A model generated the notes under the pieces. That model did not search any database and was not told the origin of the DNA. It saw nothing but the letters and a program-made list of their open reading frames with translations. Shown piece by piece: positions 32,301-45,377 of a DNA stretch of 64,000 nucleotides (position 1 is its first letter; the number at the start of each line of letters is the position of its first letter). The stretch is from Botryosphaeria dothidea (Eukaryota > Ascomycota > Dothideomycetes > Botryosphaeriales > Botryosphaeriaceae): contig WWBZ02000022.1 of the NCBI GenBank assembly GCA_011503125.2, positions 4,216,001-4,280,000 of the forward strand, read 5' to 3'. Made by a program: the position numbers and the translations under genes.

Positions 32301-34187
32301 CGCCGACTGGCCAGCATTGAACTCAATGACGGCAGAGCGGAGTCTTTTCTCACCTGGTTTCCGGGATGTAGGAATTCCCATCATTGGTGTGCCGATCTTG
32401 GTGTGATCCCGGGCCTTGATGTTTTGAGAACCAGGAGCTCCTTTAGCGGCATCTCCTTTGGAAGCATCCGTGCCGATAGAACCCCTTCGATCGAGCGGCC
32501 TGGAAAGCGCTTCACTCTCGAAAAGAGAACTCTGATCCGCATCCTCTGAATAGTCCGAAGAATCATCTTCGTTGCCATTTATTATCGCCTCACATGGCTT
32601 GCATACCCTGATATTACCCGACTGTCCAAACACCTTCCCGGAGACCAAGGACGTGCATTTTGCGTCGAAAATTTGACCGCAGGTTCCTAGGTTGTGTCAG
32701 CAACGACAAAAAGAGCGTGATTAGTATGCAATAAGCAGATACATAGACTTACGGCAGTGGTGCTTCCTGCGAAATGTTGAGAAGACCTCGCCGCAGTAGA
32801 AGCAGTCTTTGGCGTTTTCGTCTCTCATCCAGAATTCTTTCCCAAGCACACGTCGCTTCATCTGAGCGAGTGTGCTATTACTGCTCCGCATGTCGGGCTG
32901 CCGCGTCTGAGAGACAGATCGGTGATGGTCATCAGGTTGTTGGAGGCTAGCATGGCGGGGCTGCGTGGGTGCCACAGTGGTGAGGGAACTCATTCCATCT
33001 GATGAGGACGCTCTTGAAGGACGATATCCCGGCAAATGAGAGGGGCCGATCTGTACCATTGGTGGTCTCGTGGTCCCACTTGCTGCTGATGTGGGCGTGT
33101 CGGGTTTGCTAGTTTTCACTGCAACTTCGCTAGGCGCATCCCCGGCATTTGATTGCCTGGAAAGCGCCTCTTTGGACTCTCTTGCAAAATTAGCTTGTGT
33201 AGTTTGGCTGTTTTTCCGCGTGAGTGGGGCACTGTGCACAATGGGGCCTGGCTGGCCTTGGGAAAGTTCAGAACGAGGAGCGAAGAAGCTGCCTGCGTCG
33301 TTCAAAGGGAGCTCGTCTACGAGAACCATATCATCCTCGCCGAACACGCTTGAGTCGTCATCTTCAGACATCCGACTGGCAATTGATGGCCGCGACTTAT
33401 CAGGCGGTTGATCTGGCTGGCTCCTCGGTATGCTCCGAGGCGGTGCAACCCTCTCCAGCTGGGACGACGTCGTGGACTGGCTTGCACGCCGGACATGATG
33501 CTCAGATATTGACCCAGATCTCGAGCTGTTGTGAGTCTTTCCCATTGCATGCTCAATAGGGGTGAGAGAAAGGAGTGGTTTAGACTTGGCTGGCAGTGGT
33601 AGAGGAGACTGAGGCGTGCTGGCCGAAGCTCGTGAGGTACTGGAGTTCTCGGAGGAGACAGGCGGGGGAAGCCCGGCCTCTTTGAAAGTGTTTACCAACG
33701 GCGATTGGACATGGGATGGTGGTGACGACAAGAGGATGGGCGAGGACACAGTAGTGCCTGCTACGCTCTTGGAGCCCTTGTGCTTCCCATTTGCATTGGA
33801 GCTGGCGATGGAGCCATCGCTCTCGTAGCCAACAGTCGGGCTCAAAGGGGCGGGCGCACTCTCCCTCCCTCTGCCAACTGATGACTTGAACCTGTTGTAC
33901 AGCCCGCTCAGACCTCCCTGCACCAGGTCCCCGGTTATGCCCTTGCTTTCGTGGATGGACGGCGGAGGCGGCGAGGCAAACTGGTCGAAGGTGGTAAGAG
34001 TCTCGGAGCGGGAGGCTGAGGTGTGTATCTGGTCCAGAGCCTCCCGCAGGACTTCCTTATCGACGGGGCCGCGAGAGGAAAGAGAAGCTATGGAGCCTCT
34101 GCGCGAAGTGCGGCCAAGAGGGCCGAGCGAAAGGCGGAGGGTCGAAGTGGAGGGGCTGGGCGCATCCTGAAAATGGGATGTGGGCAT
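26377..34187 (-). CDS. FAB1: 1-phosphatidylinositol-3-phosphate 5-kinase (Fab1/PIKfyve)
   Basis: Exons 34187-32753, 32686-26819 and 26765-26377 give 2563 residues and sum to a multiple of three. Order of parts: a Ser-rich N-terminus; a FYVE zinc finger at about 455-515 ([15 protein letters not shown], then [10 protein letters not shown] and IRVCKPC), split by the first intron; a Cpn60/TCP1-like domain ([25 protein letters not shown]); the Fab1 Cys-rich region ([31 protein letters not shown]); a long disordered stretch with Gln and Ser; and the C-terminal PIPK kinase with [14 protein letters not shown] and [14 protein letters not shown]. Intron 2 interrupts the last motif and must be removed to recover it. 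The enzyme makes PtdIns(3,5)P2 on the vacuole/endosome and governs vacuole size and acidity. A 90-residue tail with a Gln run follows the kinase. Confidence 0.96.
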
Positions 34188-34884
34188 ATTGGTGGGGATG
34201 GGAGGCTACAGCATGGGGCTGGCAGTGACGGAGGTCTACGAGCAGATATAGAGGGCCGATTCAGACTGACGGCGCGTGATGGTCATAGAAGATCGAAGAA
34301 CGACTGACTCGGCGAGGTGGCGGGCAGAGGAGCCTATGACCGGTCAAAGATTGGGACAGGCTCGTGAGCCTTGGCAGACTGCACGGCGAGCACAGGCATG
34401 AGCAGCAGGTGTGGGCGAGAGGAGAGTTTGGACGTTGTCGGAGGGCTCACAGCACGAAAGTGGGTGCACGTTCACAACAGCGGGTACAGCAGGCTGGGGA
34501 CGATCCCGGCAGATGACGCCTCGTGCAGCTGCCACCGAGCGCGCCTGCCGCGGATCAATGCTTTTTCCGCCGGACCCTGACCATGACTCGCCCACCATGA
34601 CTCGCGCATTCGTGTCACGGGCTGGCGCGTCTCCCCCTCGTCTGAGCCTCATCACCTCACGCCCTTTGTGCATGCCGCCACACCAACACCGCCAGTGTGC
34701 GCTACCATCTTCTTGCGCCGGTTCAGACTGCTCATACCTTTCCGCCCTCACCTTCCGTCAGCGTCCGATCCGGCCTTCGACCTTTCCCGCACGATCGCTG
34801 CCAATCGCCATTCAGCACAACCCATTTCCGCAGCCGACAATGCTGCGCTAGCAAGCGCACATTGGATACCAGGAACTCAATACT
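34188..34884. promoter_or_regulatory. Divergent promoter, FAB1 and TPP1-like gene
   Basis: About 700 bases between the two divergent starts. Both ends are pyrimidine-rich in the direction of transcription, like 5' leaders. No other gene is supported. Confidence 0.4.
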
Positions 34885-37800
34885 ATGGCTAGCGATTTGA
34901 AGGCTTGGATCGGCACACAGGCCGAGACTGAGGTGGGAGACGCGCTTGACTACTGGGCTGAAGATGCGAACGGACGTACATCCATTGAAAGCTCTCAGCA
35001 GCTGGAAACAATGTTCGAGGACGACGGCACCAATTTCCGCATCCGCGTTTACATGAATGAGAGCGACAATCCTCGTGCTCAAATCATAGAGGTAAGTGTT
35101 CACCGATTCACCCTCTACGACTCCAACTCACCCACCTCGAGTTTACACAGGTTGAAGAGGACGAGCCAATTCAAGCCATAATATCTGACAAGAAAAACTC
35201 CGTCAAAGTCAGATTTTCCAAGAAATTGGTGGCAGCTTTGGAACAAAGAAGGAAGCAACCCATCACCAAGAAGATGCAAGGCGGTGTACTATTCATCAAG
35301 ACCTTCGAGATCGTTATCCCGCGATTTAGTACCATCGACGAGGACCCTATTTATTTTCTCTTGACCGATGCCGACTTGCAAGGATTCGGTGGCTCTTTGA
35401 TTTACGGTCACCCAATTCCCGTCCAGCACCGGCAAAAAGTGAAAAGATTGCTTAACAAATTCCACAATGTCAAGTCCGAGGATCTTTCCGAAGATGAAGA
35501 AATGGAAGACTCAGTCATGCAATCTGATGATGATATGCTCTCCCAAGGAATCCCAGAAGAAGATAAATCAACTCAATATGGGACGCAGATGCCTATGTCT
35601 CAACTACCTGGTTTGACAAAGGGCAACAAAAATAAGACAATTGGCATCAAGATGGAGCATTCTCGGGTGATGAAGCCAGAAATTCACCCAGTTCAGGCTT
35701 TAGTGGCAGCATTGAAGTCAAAGCCACAAAGGGTTACTGCAGCAGACAGGTCCCTGATGCCTCCTCCCGCTCCTCAAAAGCCAACTGTCCAACCTACACA
35801 ATCTGCACAGTCACGATCAATTAGCAGAAGTGTGAGCCCGGACGAGCAGGTACAAGATGCGGAACAGACCGAGAAGCAATCCGAAGAGATATCGCATGCC
35901 GATAACTTTGCTGATGATCGCGATGAGGATGGACCTACGTTAATTGGTGAAGATGATGTAATCCAGCCAGAAAGAGGGCAAGACATCCAAGACAAAGACT
36001 TGCACCAAGATTTGTCTACTGAAGACAAGGTTCTCGAAAATGCTACATATACCCCAATCATCCCCTTGGTGGGTGCAAGTCGGAACCTGAATACTACACC
36101 TACTTCTTACCAAGTACCGGTAACAAGCAGTTCCACCGTACCGACGACATACTCAAGTATTCCCAGCGTGGTCCCAACGACTGAGAAAGATGTTATGGAA
36201 GAGCCCGCCCGGAAGCAAAAAGAGCCCTTCATCCATCACCCCGTGTGGAATTGCATATTGCCAGCTATCCGCTCGGTCTGCAGAATCCCCCAAGATCAAG
36301 CTGATATCTTGAAGAAGCCTAATTCTGTGCTACCCGCACCGATTGGTCAACGATTCCCCACCGGAAATGTCCCGGCCGCTATCTTGACAAGTTTGTCCAC
36401 ATTGGTTGAAGAGCGACATCGAAAGGGCCGAGTGGCATTAGAAGGACAAGATGACGTCGAAAACGACAGTGAGGGTAACACACGCATTTCTCGACCGAGT
36501 CCGGATCATGAGCTAGGAGACGCTACAAGCGATATGCTCAGCATGCTACCACCACCAGCAACGCCAGACAGCTGGCCTTCCTCGCCTGTCCAACCGGTTT
36601 CGATGCGACCATGGGCAGACTTACCACCTGACAGCAGCTTGCCGGAACAAGATAGTGAGTCGGACCAGGGTAGAAGTGAGAAAGAACCTGGGATTTCAAG
36701 GTCAAAAATTACTGAACTCCCTTCATCTCCTCTTGCAACCTCTTCGCCAACGAGGATGCGCGATGGCCTGGTAGACGACGACTCGGATCTAGAGATGTCC
36801 GTACCGAAGGCCTTCTCAGATCCCCGTAAAGCACCATCAAAGCCAAGCCCGACGCCCCGCTTGAATGCGAATGTCGACCATAGCAATCCTACAGTCGGAC
36901 TATCCCGGAATGTTTCCTCTTCTGAAAAACCATACACTCATCTGCACCTGCCCGGATCTTCACGTCCTTCCACTTCGGGCAGGACTCAATCATGCACTCA
37001 GCCTCATCCGCCATCAATACATCTGGAGAATAACATATCTTCATCTGCACCAGTAGTGCCCTGCTCATTCGAAGTTTCCCCATTGCTACAAGAAAAAGCA
37101 CCAGATAAGTTCGTTGCATTTGATGGCGCAGCCGAGAGCAAGATGACGTCCCTGCCAGATCAAGAAGACGCTCTTGCCGAGCGACAGATCCACGACGAGA
37201 TGAGGAACCAATCCTCACGGAGATCTAGCCTCGACCCAGCTTCGATGGAAGACTTTCGTCAACGAGAGGATTGCCCGAGCAACGACAAGAGACCGTTCCA
37301 AGGAAGTGCATCAGCTACAGAAATCTCGCCTAATCATCGTCACTCTGAACAACCATGTGTCAAGCGAGAGGCACGTTCACCTTCGCGTGAGGCTCGCAAA
37401 CGTGTGAAGGAATACCACTCAAACTTTCACTTCAGTCAGGACGAGCCCATGCCTCACATGTCTCAAAGCCCCGTCGAACACTACAGAGCGCGGCGGCGGC
37501 AATTCTTCCGAGACACAACTAACGCTGATGATACCACTTCGTCCCACCGACGACATGCTTCCGCTTCATCTGCTTCAGAGTCTGCGGAGTCTGCGCCGAA
37601 CATCTCGCCAGCGAACCAAAACCACATGCGGACCCACGACCCGGCTTTGCAAGTAAGGCAGCATCCGGACGTCGAAGAGACAATGACACTCAACAGCCCA
37701 CAGCATTCTTCCGGTGGCTCCATTCCGAGGCCACCCACATCATCGGACGAGCATTTAGACATATCGCAAGCCGTCTCTCCATCGCGAGAGAAATATGAGA

Positions 37801-39584
37801 TCCTTCATGACGATCATGCACCACTGCCGATCACAACAAAAGACATTGTTTCACAAGAAGCTTCTCATGACGCAATGGACCTGGACGGTCCCGTTGATGA
37901 GCAGTTTCAAGTGCCTCATTTTGGCTCTGCGCCACAATCCCCCACTAAACCCGCACGTAGGAGCGCCAACGGAGCCACTAGCGTCGTGGAGGAAACTATA
38001 CTGCCTGCCCATTCGGAAACGATACCAAGAGAGGCTCAGGATGCGGCTACTAGATCCAACCAGAAGAACGCACAGGATGCGCCGGCACCTGTTAGGATGT
38101 CCAGTGGGTCCAAAACTCAAATGACCAGATCTCCAGCCATGGAGAGCGCCAGGATAGCGGACATGAAAACAAAAGTCACAGCCTTTACCAAGCCAGCCAA
38201 TGGAGAGATGGGTCAAATGGAGGGGGTTAGCGATTACAAAAATGACCTCTCCGAGCTTTCGGATAACGGCTCTGTTCATAGCGGCCGTGCAAGGAAGCGA
38301 GCAAAGACGGCTGTTTCAATCCACAGCAACGGCGAGTTGGATTCAGACCCAGGCTTCCGTGCCAATTCGGACGATGAGTCTCCATCATCCCATGACACAG
38401 CTCGTAGAGATACCGGCCATCTCGCTAACGGAACAAAGCATGATAATCAGGAAGAGAGACCCAAGGGAGCTCTTATTGATGATGGTGGACTGCGTTCCTC
38501 AATGAGAAGCAGAAGCTCAGCTGCATCAAGCCCACGACAAATTCCAGAAGGCCGCTCCTCTCTGGACCGCACCACAAGATTTGATCAGATTCAGACCTCT
38601 AGGGCCGCGGATGAGATGAGAAATTTGCCTACTTCGCAGTCTGCTCTGATGAGGAACACCCAAACCACCGCAAAGGGAGATATTATGAGACAGTTCTGTC
38701 AAGCGTATCCTGAGTATACCGGCGACCCCAAGCACTTCGCGAACCTCTGTGGTCAACTGGTGCGGTTGCAGAACAAGATGTTCCACCCGTTTCTCTGGGA
38801 TGACTATATCATTCAGAGCAAGACCAAATACGTAGAGTACTTGGCCAGATGTGCAGGCACAGGCATAAATCCTTTGCCTTGGGACGCGCGCTACATGGAG
38901 GAAGTTCGTAGGCCCAGGTTCACGAGGGAGGTCATGAATCCAGTCATGCTGGACAACTTCTTCGCCGAGACACGTGGCGGGCACGACCTCGAGAGAAGCG
39001 CAACGCCCAACGTCATGGCGGGCATTGGCGACGACGATCCTTTCGCACGAGGTGACGATGACTCCCGCCCAGGATCCTCCAAGCAGGCACCGGCGCGCAC
39101 TGAAGCCAACCCCATCCCTGTCAGCCCCAGACGGGCAAGCAGTCAACACCACCAACAAGGTTCGTTCGGCTCGCCGATCGAGCAAAGGCTGAAACAGACT
39201 ACACATTCCTCAGCCGCCGCCCCACCGCCTCTTGCGGCTCCTGCAACCACCATGCCACAGCCACCCGCGTCTATAACCACCCCGCATCCACTACCGTCAC
39301 GACCGATGCCCCCGACTCAAGGCCCGTCGACCACCAAGCCCGCCGCCGCTGCACCACCGCACCCGCCCAGACGCCCCGCTCAAAGCAGACTTCCGATGTC
39401 GTCTGGACAGCCTTCTTCGTCGGCTGCGAAGAAGCGCCCCAGGCCCCCGCCGCCGGTGCTGCCAGAAAGCTCGTCGAGGCAGGGGAAGGGCAAGAACATG
39501 TTTGTGCAGTTGAGGAACGTTTATCGTAAGCAGAGGCCCGGGGCGGGTCGTGGTGGGAGTAGTAGGGCTGGGAGTGCGGCGTGA
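34885..39584 (+). CDS. Large protein, possible telomere TPP1/Est3-like subunit
   Basis: Exons 34885-35091 and 35151-39584 give 1546 residues and sum to a multiple of three. The N-terminal 190 residues look like an OB fold: MASDLKAWIGTQ, a Val/Ile-rich strand (RAQIIEVEEDEPIQAII, SDKKNSVKVRF), then GGVLFIKTFEIVIPR and FLLTDADLQGFGG. This order resembles the TPP1/Est3 shelterin family known from fungi. Then follow about 1000 residues of disordered, Ser/Pro/Glu-rich sequence with many SP and SS motifs. A conserved-looking block at about 1245-1340 (IMRQFCQAYPEYTG, LWDDYIIQSKTKYVEYL, LPWDARYMEE) is followed by a Pro-rich tail. If correct, it would bridge Pot1 and telomerase at chromosome ends. The assignment rests on remembered family pattern; it could instead be an unrelated nuclear scaffold. 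Confidence 0.55.
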
Positions 39585-41522
39585 GGTGAGGTGCGGTGCG
39601 GCTTGTGACGGGAGTGTGGCTGGGTGTGCGACGCGAGACGGGTAGATCGGTGGGTCTGGTGGGAAAAAGCTTGGGGGGGTTCCGCGTCGGGCGGCCCCGG
39701 GGGGGGGGGGGGGGGGGTTAGGCGTGGTTTCGAGCAGGTTACTTGTTTCAAGGAACGGCATGGGGATGGTGGGGTAGTACGGCTTGCAGCGTCGGGTAGT
39801 GGCTTTGGGGACTTCGTGATGTATTGATAATTGCTTTTTCCTTCTGCTCTTTTCCCGTCTATTCCTTTTTCTTTCGATTCATTGCTCGTATAGGCAATGC
39901 GAGGCAAGGCAAGGTGTTGCAACATTAATTTTTTTCAATAGCGCGGCGTATAGGCGTGCGATGCGCAACGGAAGCGTCTCTATAGTGGGTCTAGTGGCGG
40001 AGATGTTGCAAACTGCGAAAAAGTCTATTCATACGTACCCGGTCTCTGCAAACAAGGAAGTAGCATCTTTTTTCTTCTTCGTGTTGTCTGCATACAGAAC
40101 TTTTCGATGCGAGTGATTAGGCTGCCTTTTTTTCCTTTTCGCTGTTCTCGCTCCCTGTCCATGTCCAATAAATTTCCTGGAGCCCTTCCGACCGCTGGTT
40201 TCAGCCATTTTCTGCTGGCAGAGAAAAAGTCTATATCTCAGCCGCGGGGGGCCGCTGCCGCCGCGTGTCTTATCATTTTAACAAGCTTAAAAAACGTTTT
40301 TCCTTACTTGCCATGCGGCTTTTTAAGAGGGAGCAAGGCGGGGGACATGCATGCAACATAATGTTAGCCTTTTTTGGATTTTGGGGAGGGGGGCTGTGCT
40401 ATAGCGGTGAAGCGGTATTTCTGCTGTTGTTTGTTTGCGATTTGTAGTTGGCACGTTTCAGCATACAGTTTCAGGTTTCAGCAATGACGTATCGTTGGAA
40501 GTTTTTTTTTGGTCCGGTGGGCGGGAGTGGTGAGTGGATGGCCTTAATGATTTCTGCGGTAGTTTCAGGGTGCCGGCCGGCGGTGGCGGTGTTCTGAATT
40601 CACCGGTTTTGCTTATTCTGTTTGTGGCCGAGACTGGTGGTGTTCATGCGATGGAGGATCGGGATCGGAGACATGCGGTGTAGAAGGATTAAAGTTTTCT
40701 GGCTTACGAAGGGGATAGGGACGGGAGGACTGGGGATAGATGTTGAGATGTTTTTGTTTGAGGCAGGTTGACCGGTAAGGCTACACAGTTGGCGGTGAGA
40801 ATGTGAACAATTACCGCTTGTGGATGGTGTGAGTAAGAAAGTTTAATTATTCGGATGGTTGGAGCGATGCGTCACTGTGCAGCGGCAGGTGTTAGGAGCT
40901 CTTTGGCATCTCAGCTTGTTGCTGTGAATCCTCTGTTTGACTTATACTGTTTACGAAGTAGGTTTGTAGAAGTATGTGTCAGGCTACTGTGGAGCACTTG
41001 GAGCATTTATCTGGAATGGCGGTCACGAATTTGACTACGAGATCGGTCTCAAGAAATATTACAACCCTCTTTCTCAGTGAAGATTCGAAGAATTGACCGG
41101 AAGTCGAACTAATCAACTCCGTAAGTGTATACATCAAAGTAATTGGTGCAACTAAGTGTTCATCTGGCAAATTTTTGACAAACTTTCATGTTCAAATCCG
41201 TACAGTCTTCAACTTCACAGCCATTAAGTATATCTGAATGAACAACAAGACTTCTAACATGCATTATGGTATTTCAACACTGTACTGGCTTCAAATAACG
41301 ATATATATGTTGGTAGGGAGCCACAAATGATAGTACGAAATTGAAGATGACTATGGCATGGCAATTGGCATGATACAAAAATTCAGCCGCAAACGATACG
41401 GATGAATATATTACTAAGAGGACAGACGTCCATATCATTCAAGTTCCACCACAAAGGTGGCAGTGTTATACAAAGCAGCACACAAGATGTTATGCTACTA
41501 AACCAAGTGTCCTCTACCGCTC
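39585..41522. other. 1.9-kb gene-free stretch between convergent genes
   Basis: This lies between the stops of the TPP1-like gene and SAM37. The left half is T- and G-rich with runs of T and a 19-G run. The right half (about 40950-41500) is AT-rich. Short frames here have no coding features. A GTTCAAATCC near 41191 resembles a tRNA B box, but no cloverleaf fits around it. Confidence 0.5.
39699..39717 (+). repeat. Homopolymer run of 19 G
   Basis: Nineteen consecutive G follow CGGGCGGCCCC, about 115 bases after the stop of the TPP1-like gene, with another G7 run at 39673-39679. The tract could form G-quadruplex structure in DNA or in the 3' untranslated RNA. Exact length is uncertain in any assembly. 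Confidence 0.85.
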
Positions 41523-43149
41523 TCACGGGACATGCACCTCCTCCTTCACGCCCACCCCACCCTTCCCCTCCTGTGCACTAACCCCAACGTCAACTTCCAC
41601 ATTCGACGCGCTACTCAGCCTCTCCCTCTCCAGCTCCATTTCCCGCTGCCACTGCGCCTCGAGGTCCAGCTGGTGTCCCAACGCCGCAAGCGCCGATCCC
41701 GAATCTCCAAACCCCCCGCCACTGAACGCATTACCACTGCTCCACGGCGCCGTGGCGTTCTCATTCCTGAAGATGACGTCACCGGGATTAGGGTTTTGCT
41801 GGACGACGTACGCGGCACCGAGCACGCCGGTAGCAACGGCGCCGGCTAGCGCGGTCAGCACGTTCAACAGCGTCTCGTCGGGCACGTAGCGTGCCTTGCC
41901 CGCCGGCGGCACGACCGGATCCCCGACGAGCGCGCGCTTGATGAGGGGCAGTCTGGTTGCAATGTTCCAGAGGATGTTGCCCGCCGAGCCGGCGATGGAG
42001 GGCTGCGGTGCTAGGGCCCAGGGCAGTACGAGGTTGAGCTCTTTGCGACCCTTGGCAATGAGCTCGGCGGTACTGCCGCGCAGGTCGTTGAGAGCCATGA
42101 GGTCGGAGGCCTTGGCGTCTTCGGAGCCGACTGTTAGGGTGCGCATGCGGTCGGTGTAGGCGGCGAGGCGCGGGAAACGCGTTCGTAATGTGTTGGAGAG
42201 CCAGCTGGAGGGCAGCTCCGGGTAGAGCATGAGAGATAGATAGCCAAATGCCAAGCAGTCAAGCGTGGTGGGATGTGGAGAGCTGAGGAGGAGCTCTTTC
42301 TCTTCATCATCGCCGAGGAGTGCGTCCAGGGGCTCGAGACAGTCGTTTGCGAGAGCATCGAGCTTGAAGCGCGCAGCGTACTCGGGCTGACTGAGAAGGC
42401 TCTTGAGGCCGCTTCTCCGCGCGAAAGGCAAGAGACTCCTCCTGTAAGGTGCCGGCCCGCGATCATCCTTTATGCCTGCGTTCTTCTTATTGGCGGAGAA
42501 GCTATCCTCAGTCGGACTGTCATCGACAGTATCGATATCCAAGGCACTCAAGCCTAGGTGTTGCGTCCGCGCCCTCGCAGCATCGCGCCGTGCAGGGGGT
42601 ATTGTGTAGTTGAGGTGCCATGGTAGGAGAGCGGTATATGCGGGGGCGGTGGCTTGGTAGTAGTTTGCAGCGGAAGTATAGAGGGTCAAGTCCAGGAGCG
42701 GAAGCGCGTTCGTGCGCAGGAACGAGGTGAAGCTGGAGCGCACATCTGGTCAGCGCAGTAAGACACAGAGGGTCTGGGAAGAGCGTACGCGGTTGTGTCG
42801 GAGCGTTCGCGCTCCGTCAGGTGGCCGTCGGGGTCATGCTCGGAGGCACTGTGCCTTTGCAGGTACTGCACGATGGGCTTGAAGCCAGCTACCCAGGTGG
42901 GACCATTGCGCAGGGCAGGGAAGTCGGCTGTCAGGCGAGCGTCAGCAGACTGGCTCGCGATCGAGATGCATACGGGGCAACTCCTGAGACGCACGCACTG
43001 TTCGGACTCTTGTCAACGTCGTGCGAGGCGACGACGACCCAGGTGCCCTCGCGCAGGGTCAGCTGTGCATAGGCGACGGCGGCGATGCACTCGGGATCAA
43101 TTGACGGGAGGCCAAATGCCGGGCCCCAGACGTGGAGCTCGAGGACCAT
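41523..43149 (-). CDS. SAM37: Sam37/metaxin-like mitochondrial outer-membrane sorting protein
   Basis: Exons 43149-42999, 42927-42789 and 42732-41523 give 499 residues and sum to a multiple of three; introns are 71 and 56 nt. The N-terminus MVLELHVWGPAFGLPSIDPE is the well-known opening of fungal Sam37/Tom37 proteins. It is followed by the thioredoxin/GST-like region (FPALRNGPTWVAGFKPIVQYL), DTTAFTSFL, LPLLDLTLYTSAANY, LLPWHLNYTIPP and ARTQHLGLSALD. A later GST-C-like helix set contains TTLDCLAFGYLSLMLYPELP. A hydrophobic helix near the C-terminus (LLNVLTALAGAVATGVLGAAYVV) could anchor it. Sam37 works with Sam50 and Sam35 to insert beta-barrel proteins. It is divergent from the gene at 43433 with 283 bases between. 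Confidence 0.92.
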
Positions 43150-43432
43150 TGTCTGCGGGGGGTGCGGTGGTGTCGGAGGCATGCTGGCGTCGCGGTGCTG
43201 CCATTTCTTTGCGAAGCTCAGGCCGTCGATCGCCTCGTCAATCGTCATTGCTCCGCAACCTCCGCCCAGAAACCTTAACCCCAGGCTCTCCGCCCGCAGC
43301 ACCGCCTTCACCACTTCGCCGTCCAGCTCTCGGCCCTGCTGCGGCTCCCGAACAGCCTGTCGCGCCTTGTCTCCGCTGCGACTGCGACAGATGCATGCCT
43401 AAAGGCCCTGCTCCGCCCCGACGCCCTTCGCC

Positions 43433-44447
43433 ATGGCGCCGCTCCGCCGCTACCTGCGCATCACTCGGCACTCTGCCCTCGAGGTGCGCATATACCTCGA
43501 TAACCCGGCGCATGCTGAGACCTGGCTGCTACGTCGCAACGATCCTGCCCTGCCACGTATCATTGAAGCTGTCAGGCCGCTGGTGCTACCAAAGCTGTGG
43601 GAGGAGAAGGGACGTTCCGAGCGCAAGGGCAAAGGAAAGAAGGGCGTGAGGGATGTTGTTGCAGGAGGTATGCAGTCGAATGCCAAGATTATGTCACGGT
43701 CTCGACATTCTGGAATTTGTTGTTGGCTTAGAGTCTATCGCATTGGCACCCCGAGGCTGGTATCACAACGGACACTGACACCAGCCTGTTGCAGATGACT
43801 TCGAAGTCTCCATATTTCTGACAGACAACTCAACCCCCCACTCTCTGCTCACAAAGCAGAAAGACTTCAAGGACAAGCCGCCCCTAAAGAGCAACTCGGG
43901 CAAGCTGACTGGCTGGTTGACTAGCGGCAGCACGAGTGATAAACCCGTCGATGTCGACGCTGGCGACCAGGATGCACCAATCGCCGTTCTGGAGGAAGAT
44001 GAAGAGGATGTTCCAACAACTCTCGCTGATATACCTGAGGCACATGCCGAGGCTTCACGGCCCAGCAAACGCCGCCGTCGCGAAGGCAGTGAAGATGAGC
44101 TCTTTGTTAACGAAGCCTCTAGCGAATCCGAAGATGCTTTTGATGAGGCGCCCGTGAAGCGGACCCGAAAACGCGGTCAAGCGGAAGATCAGGCAACCGA
44201 GGATGCCGTTGAGGCGGGCGATGACAAGAAAAAGATGGCACTCAACACGTCATATGACGGGTTCAGCATATATGGGCGCATATTATGCCTCGTGGTCAAG
44301 CGCAAGGGCCCAATCGCACGCCCTGGAGGCGGCTCATCAGGCAGCACGACGGCGCAGGCCACGGCAAGCAGCCAGCAGATGATGGAAAATTGGGTATCCA
44401 CCCAGGCTGCCGGGAATTTGGGCGTCGACGACGAGGACGATGCATGA
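43433..44447 (+). CDS. Conserved acidic/basic protein of unknown function
   Basis: Exons 43433-43667 and 43795-44447 give 295 residues and sum to a multiple of three; the 127-nt intron is the longest found with confidence in this window. The N-terminus MAPLRRYLRITRHSALEVRIYLDNP and the block after the splice (DDFEVSIFLTD, SLLTKQKDFKDKPP, SGKLTGWL) look strongly constrained. So does SYDGFSIYGRILCLVVKRKG near the C-terminus. Between them is an acidic, Ser-rich stretch with a basic cluster (SKRRRREGSEDE, KRTRKRG) that could be a nuclear localisation signal. I recall similar proteins as uncharacterised in other filamentous fungi but cannot name a function. It is divergent from SAM37. Confidence 0.8.
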
Positions 44448-45377
44448 TGTCACGGGCGGCAAGGCTCAAACAAGAGATCAGCACACAGGAGGTGCGATCA
44501 GCGTGAAAATCAACGAGACGTGGAGCAAGAACAAATTTTTATTCCAGCAGATGATAAGGAAGGCGGCTGAAAGTGAATGAAGAGCAGCGCTGGCCGGTGG
44601 AGACATCGTTGCGGTCAAGATTGCGCCGGCCTCAATCGACCGCTCCTTCGGGCCTCCACCAGCCACCGCCACGTAAAATTATCACGAACACGCTCAGCGG
44701 CCCATCGACGCGTCGCGCGACGAGCCAAGTGGACGGCCTGGCGGACCAGGGTCCAACAGGAAATCAACGGCGCGTCGCTGGCAACGCGTTAGCACCACGC
44801 TACCTCGAACCAACTCCGACCCATCGTGAGACCCAAGCGCCTTGCGGCTGAAAAGCTCAGACAATGATTAACGCAGGAGGTAAAGTCGCTTGGGATCTTA
44901 GGAGCCGCATTGTCTTCGCGCGACAAACTTTGATGAACGGGACAAGGCCGCAGGATGCCTGATTAAGGGTCCATTAAGCACCATGCCCATTACGCGCATA
45001 GGGCTGCTGTGGCGATCAAGGATCTCCCTACCTCTCAAGACCTCGTACCTGTCTGTGCGCCTTTCATTCTTCCGCCTCAATCCTTTCCTTGCCCGCCTGG
45101 CTGTTGGAGGCAATGCCCGTTGACACTCAGACCGACTCATCATCACCGCTCCTTTCATATTCTCCTTCTAGCGCCGTTCTCGAAATTCTGGAAAAAGAGG
45201 GGCCCTGAGGAAGCGCCTCGTCTCACAAGTCCGTGCCGAAGGGGGGGAAGTGGGGAACGTGGGTTGACGAGGCTTCTGGAAGGACGCATGGAATGTTCCA
45301 ACGCACACGTGGCATCCCTTTCCTCTGTCTTTTTGCCACCTCCTCCGCATTTGTCTCACATCCGGCGTCGTGTTGAT

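Noticed and set aside
41180..41205. GTTCAAATCC, resembling a tRNA B box
   Set aside because: No A box at the right distance and no acceptor, D or anticodon stems could be paired.
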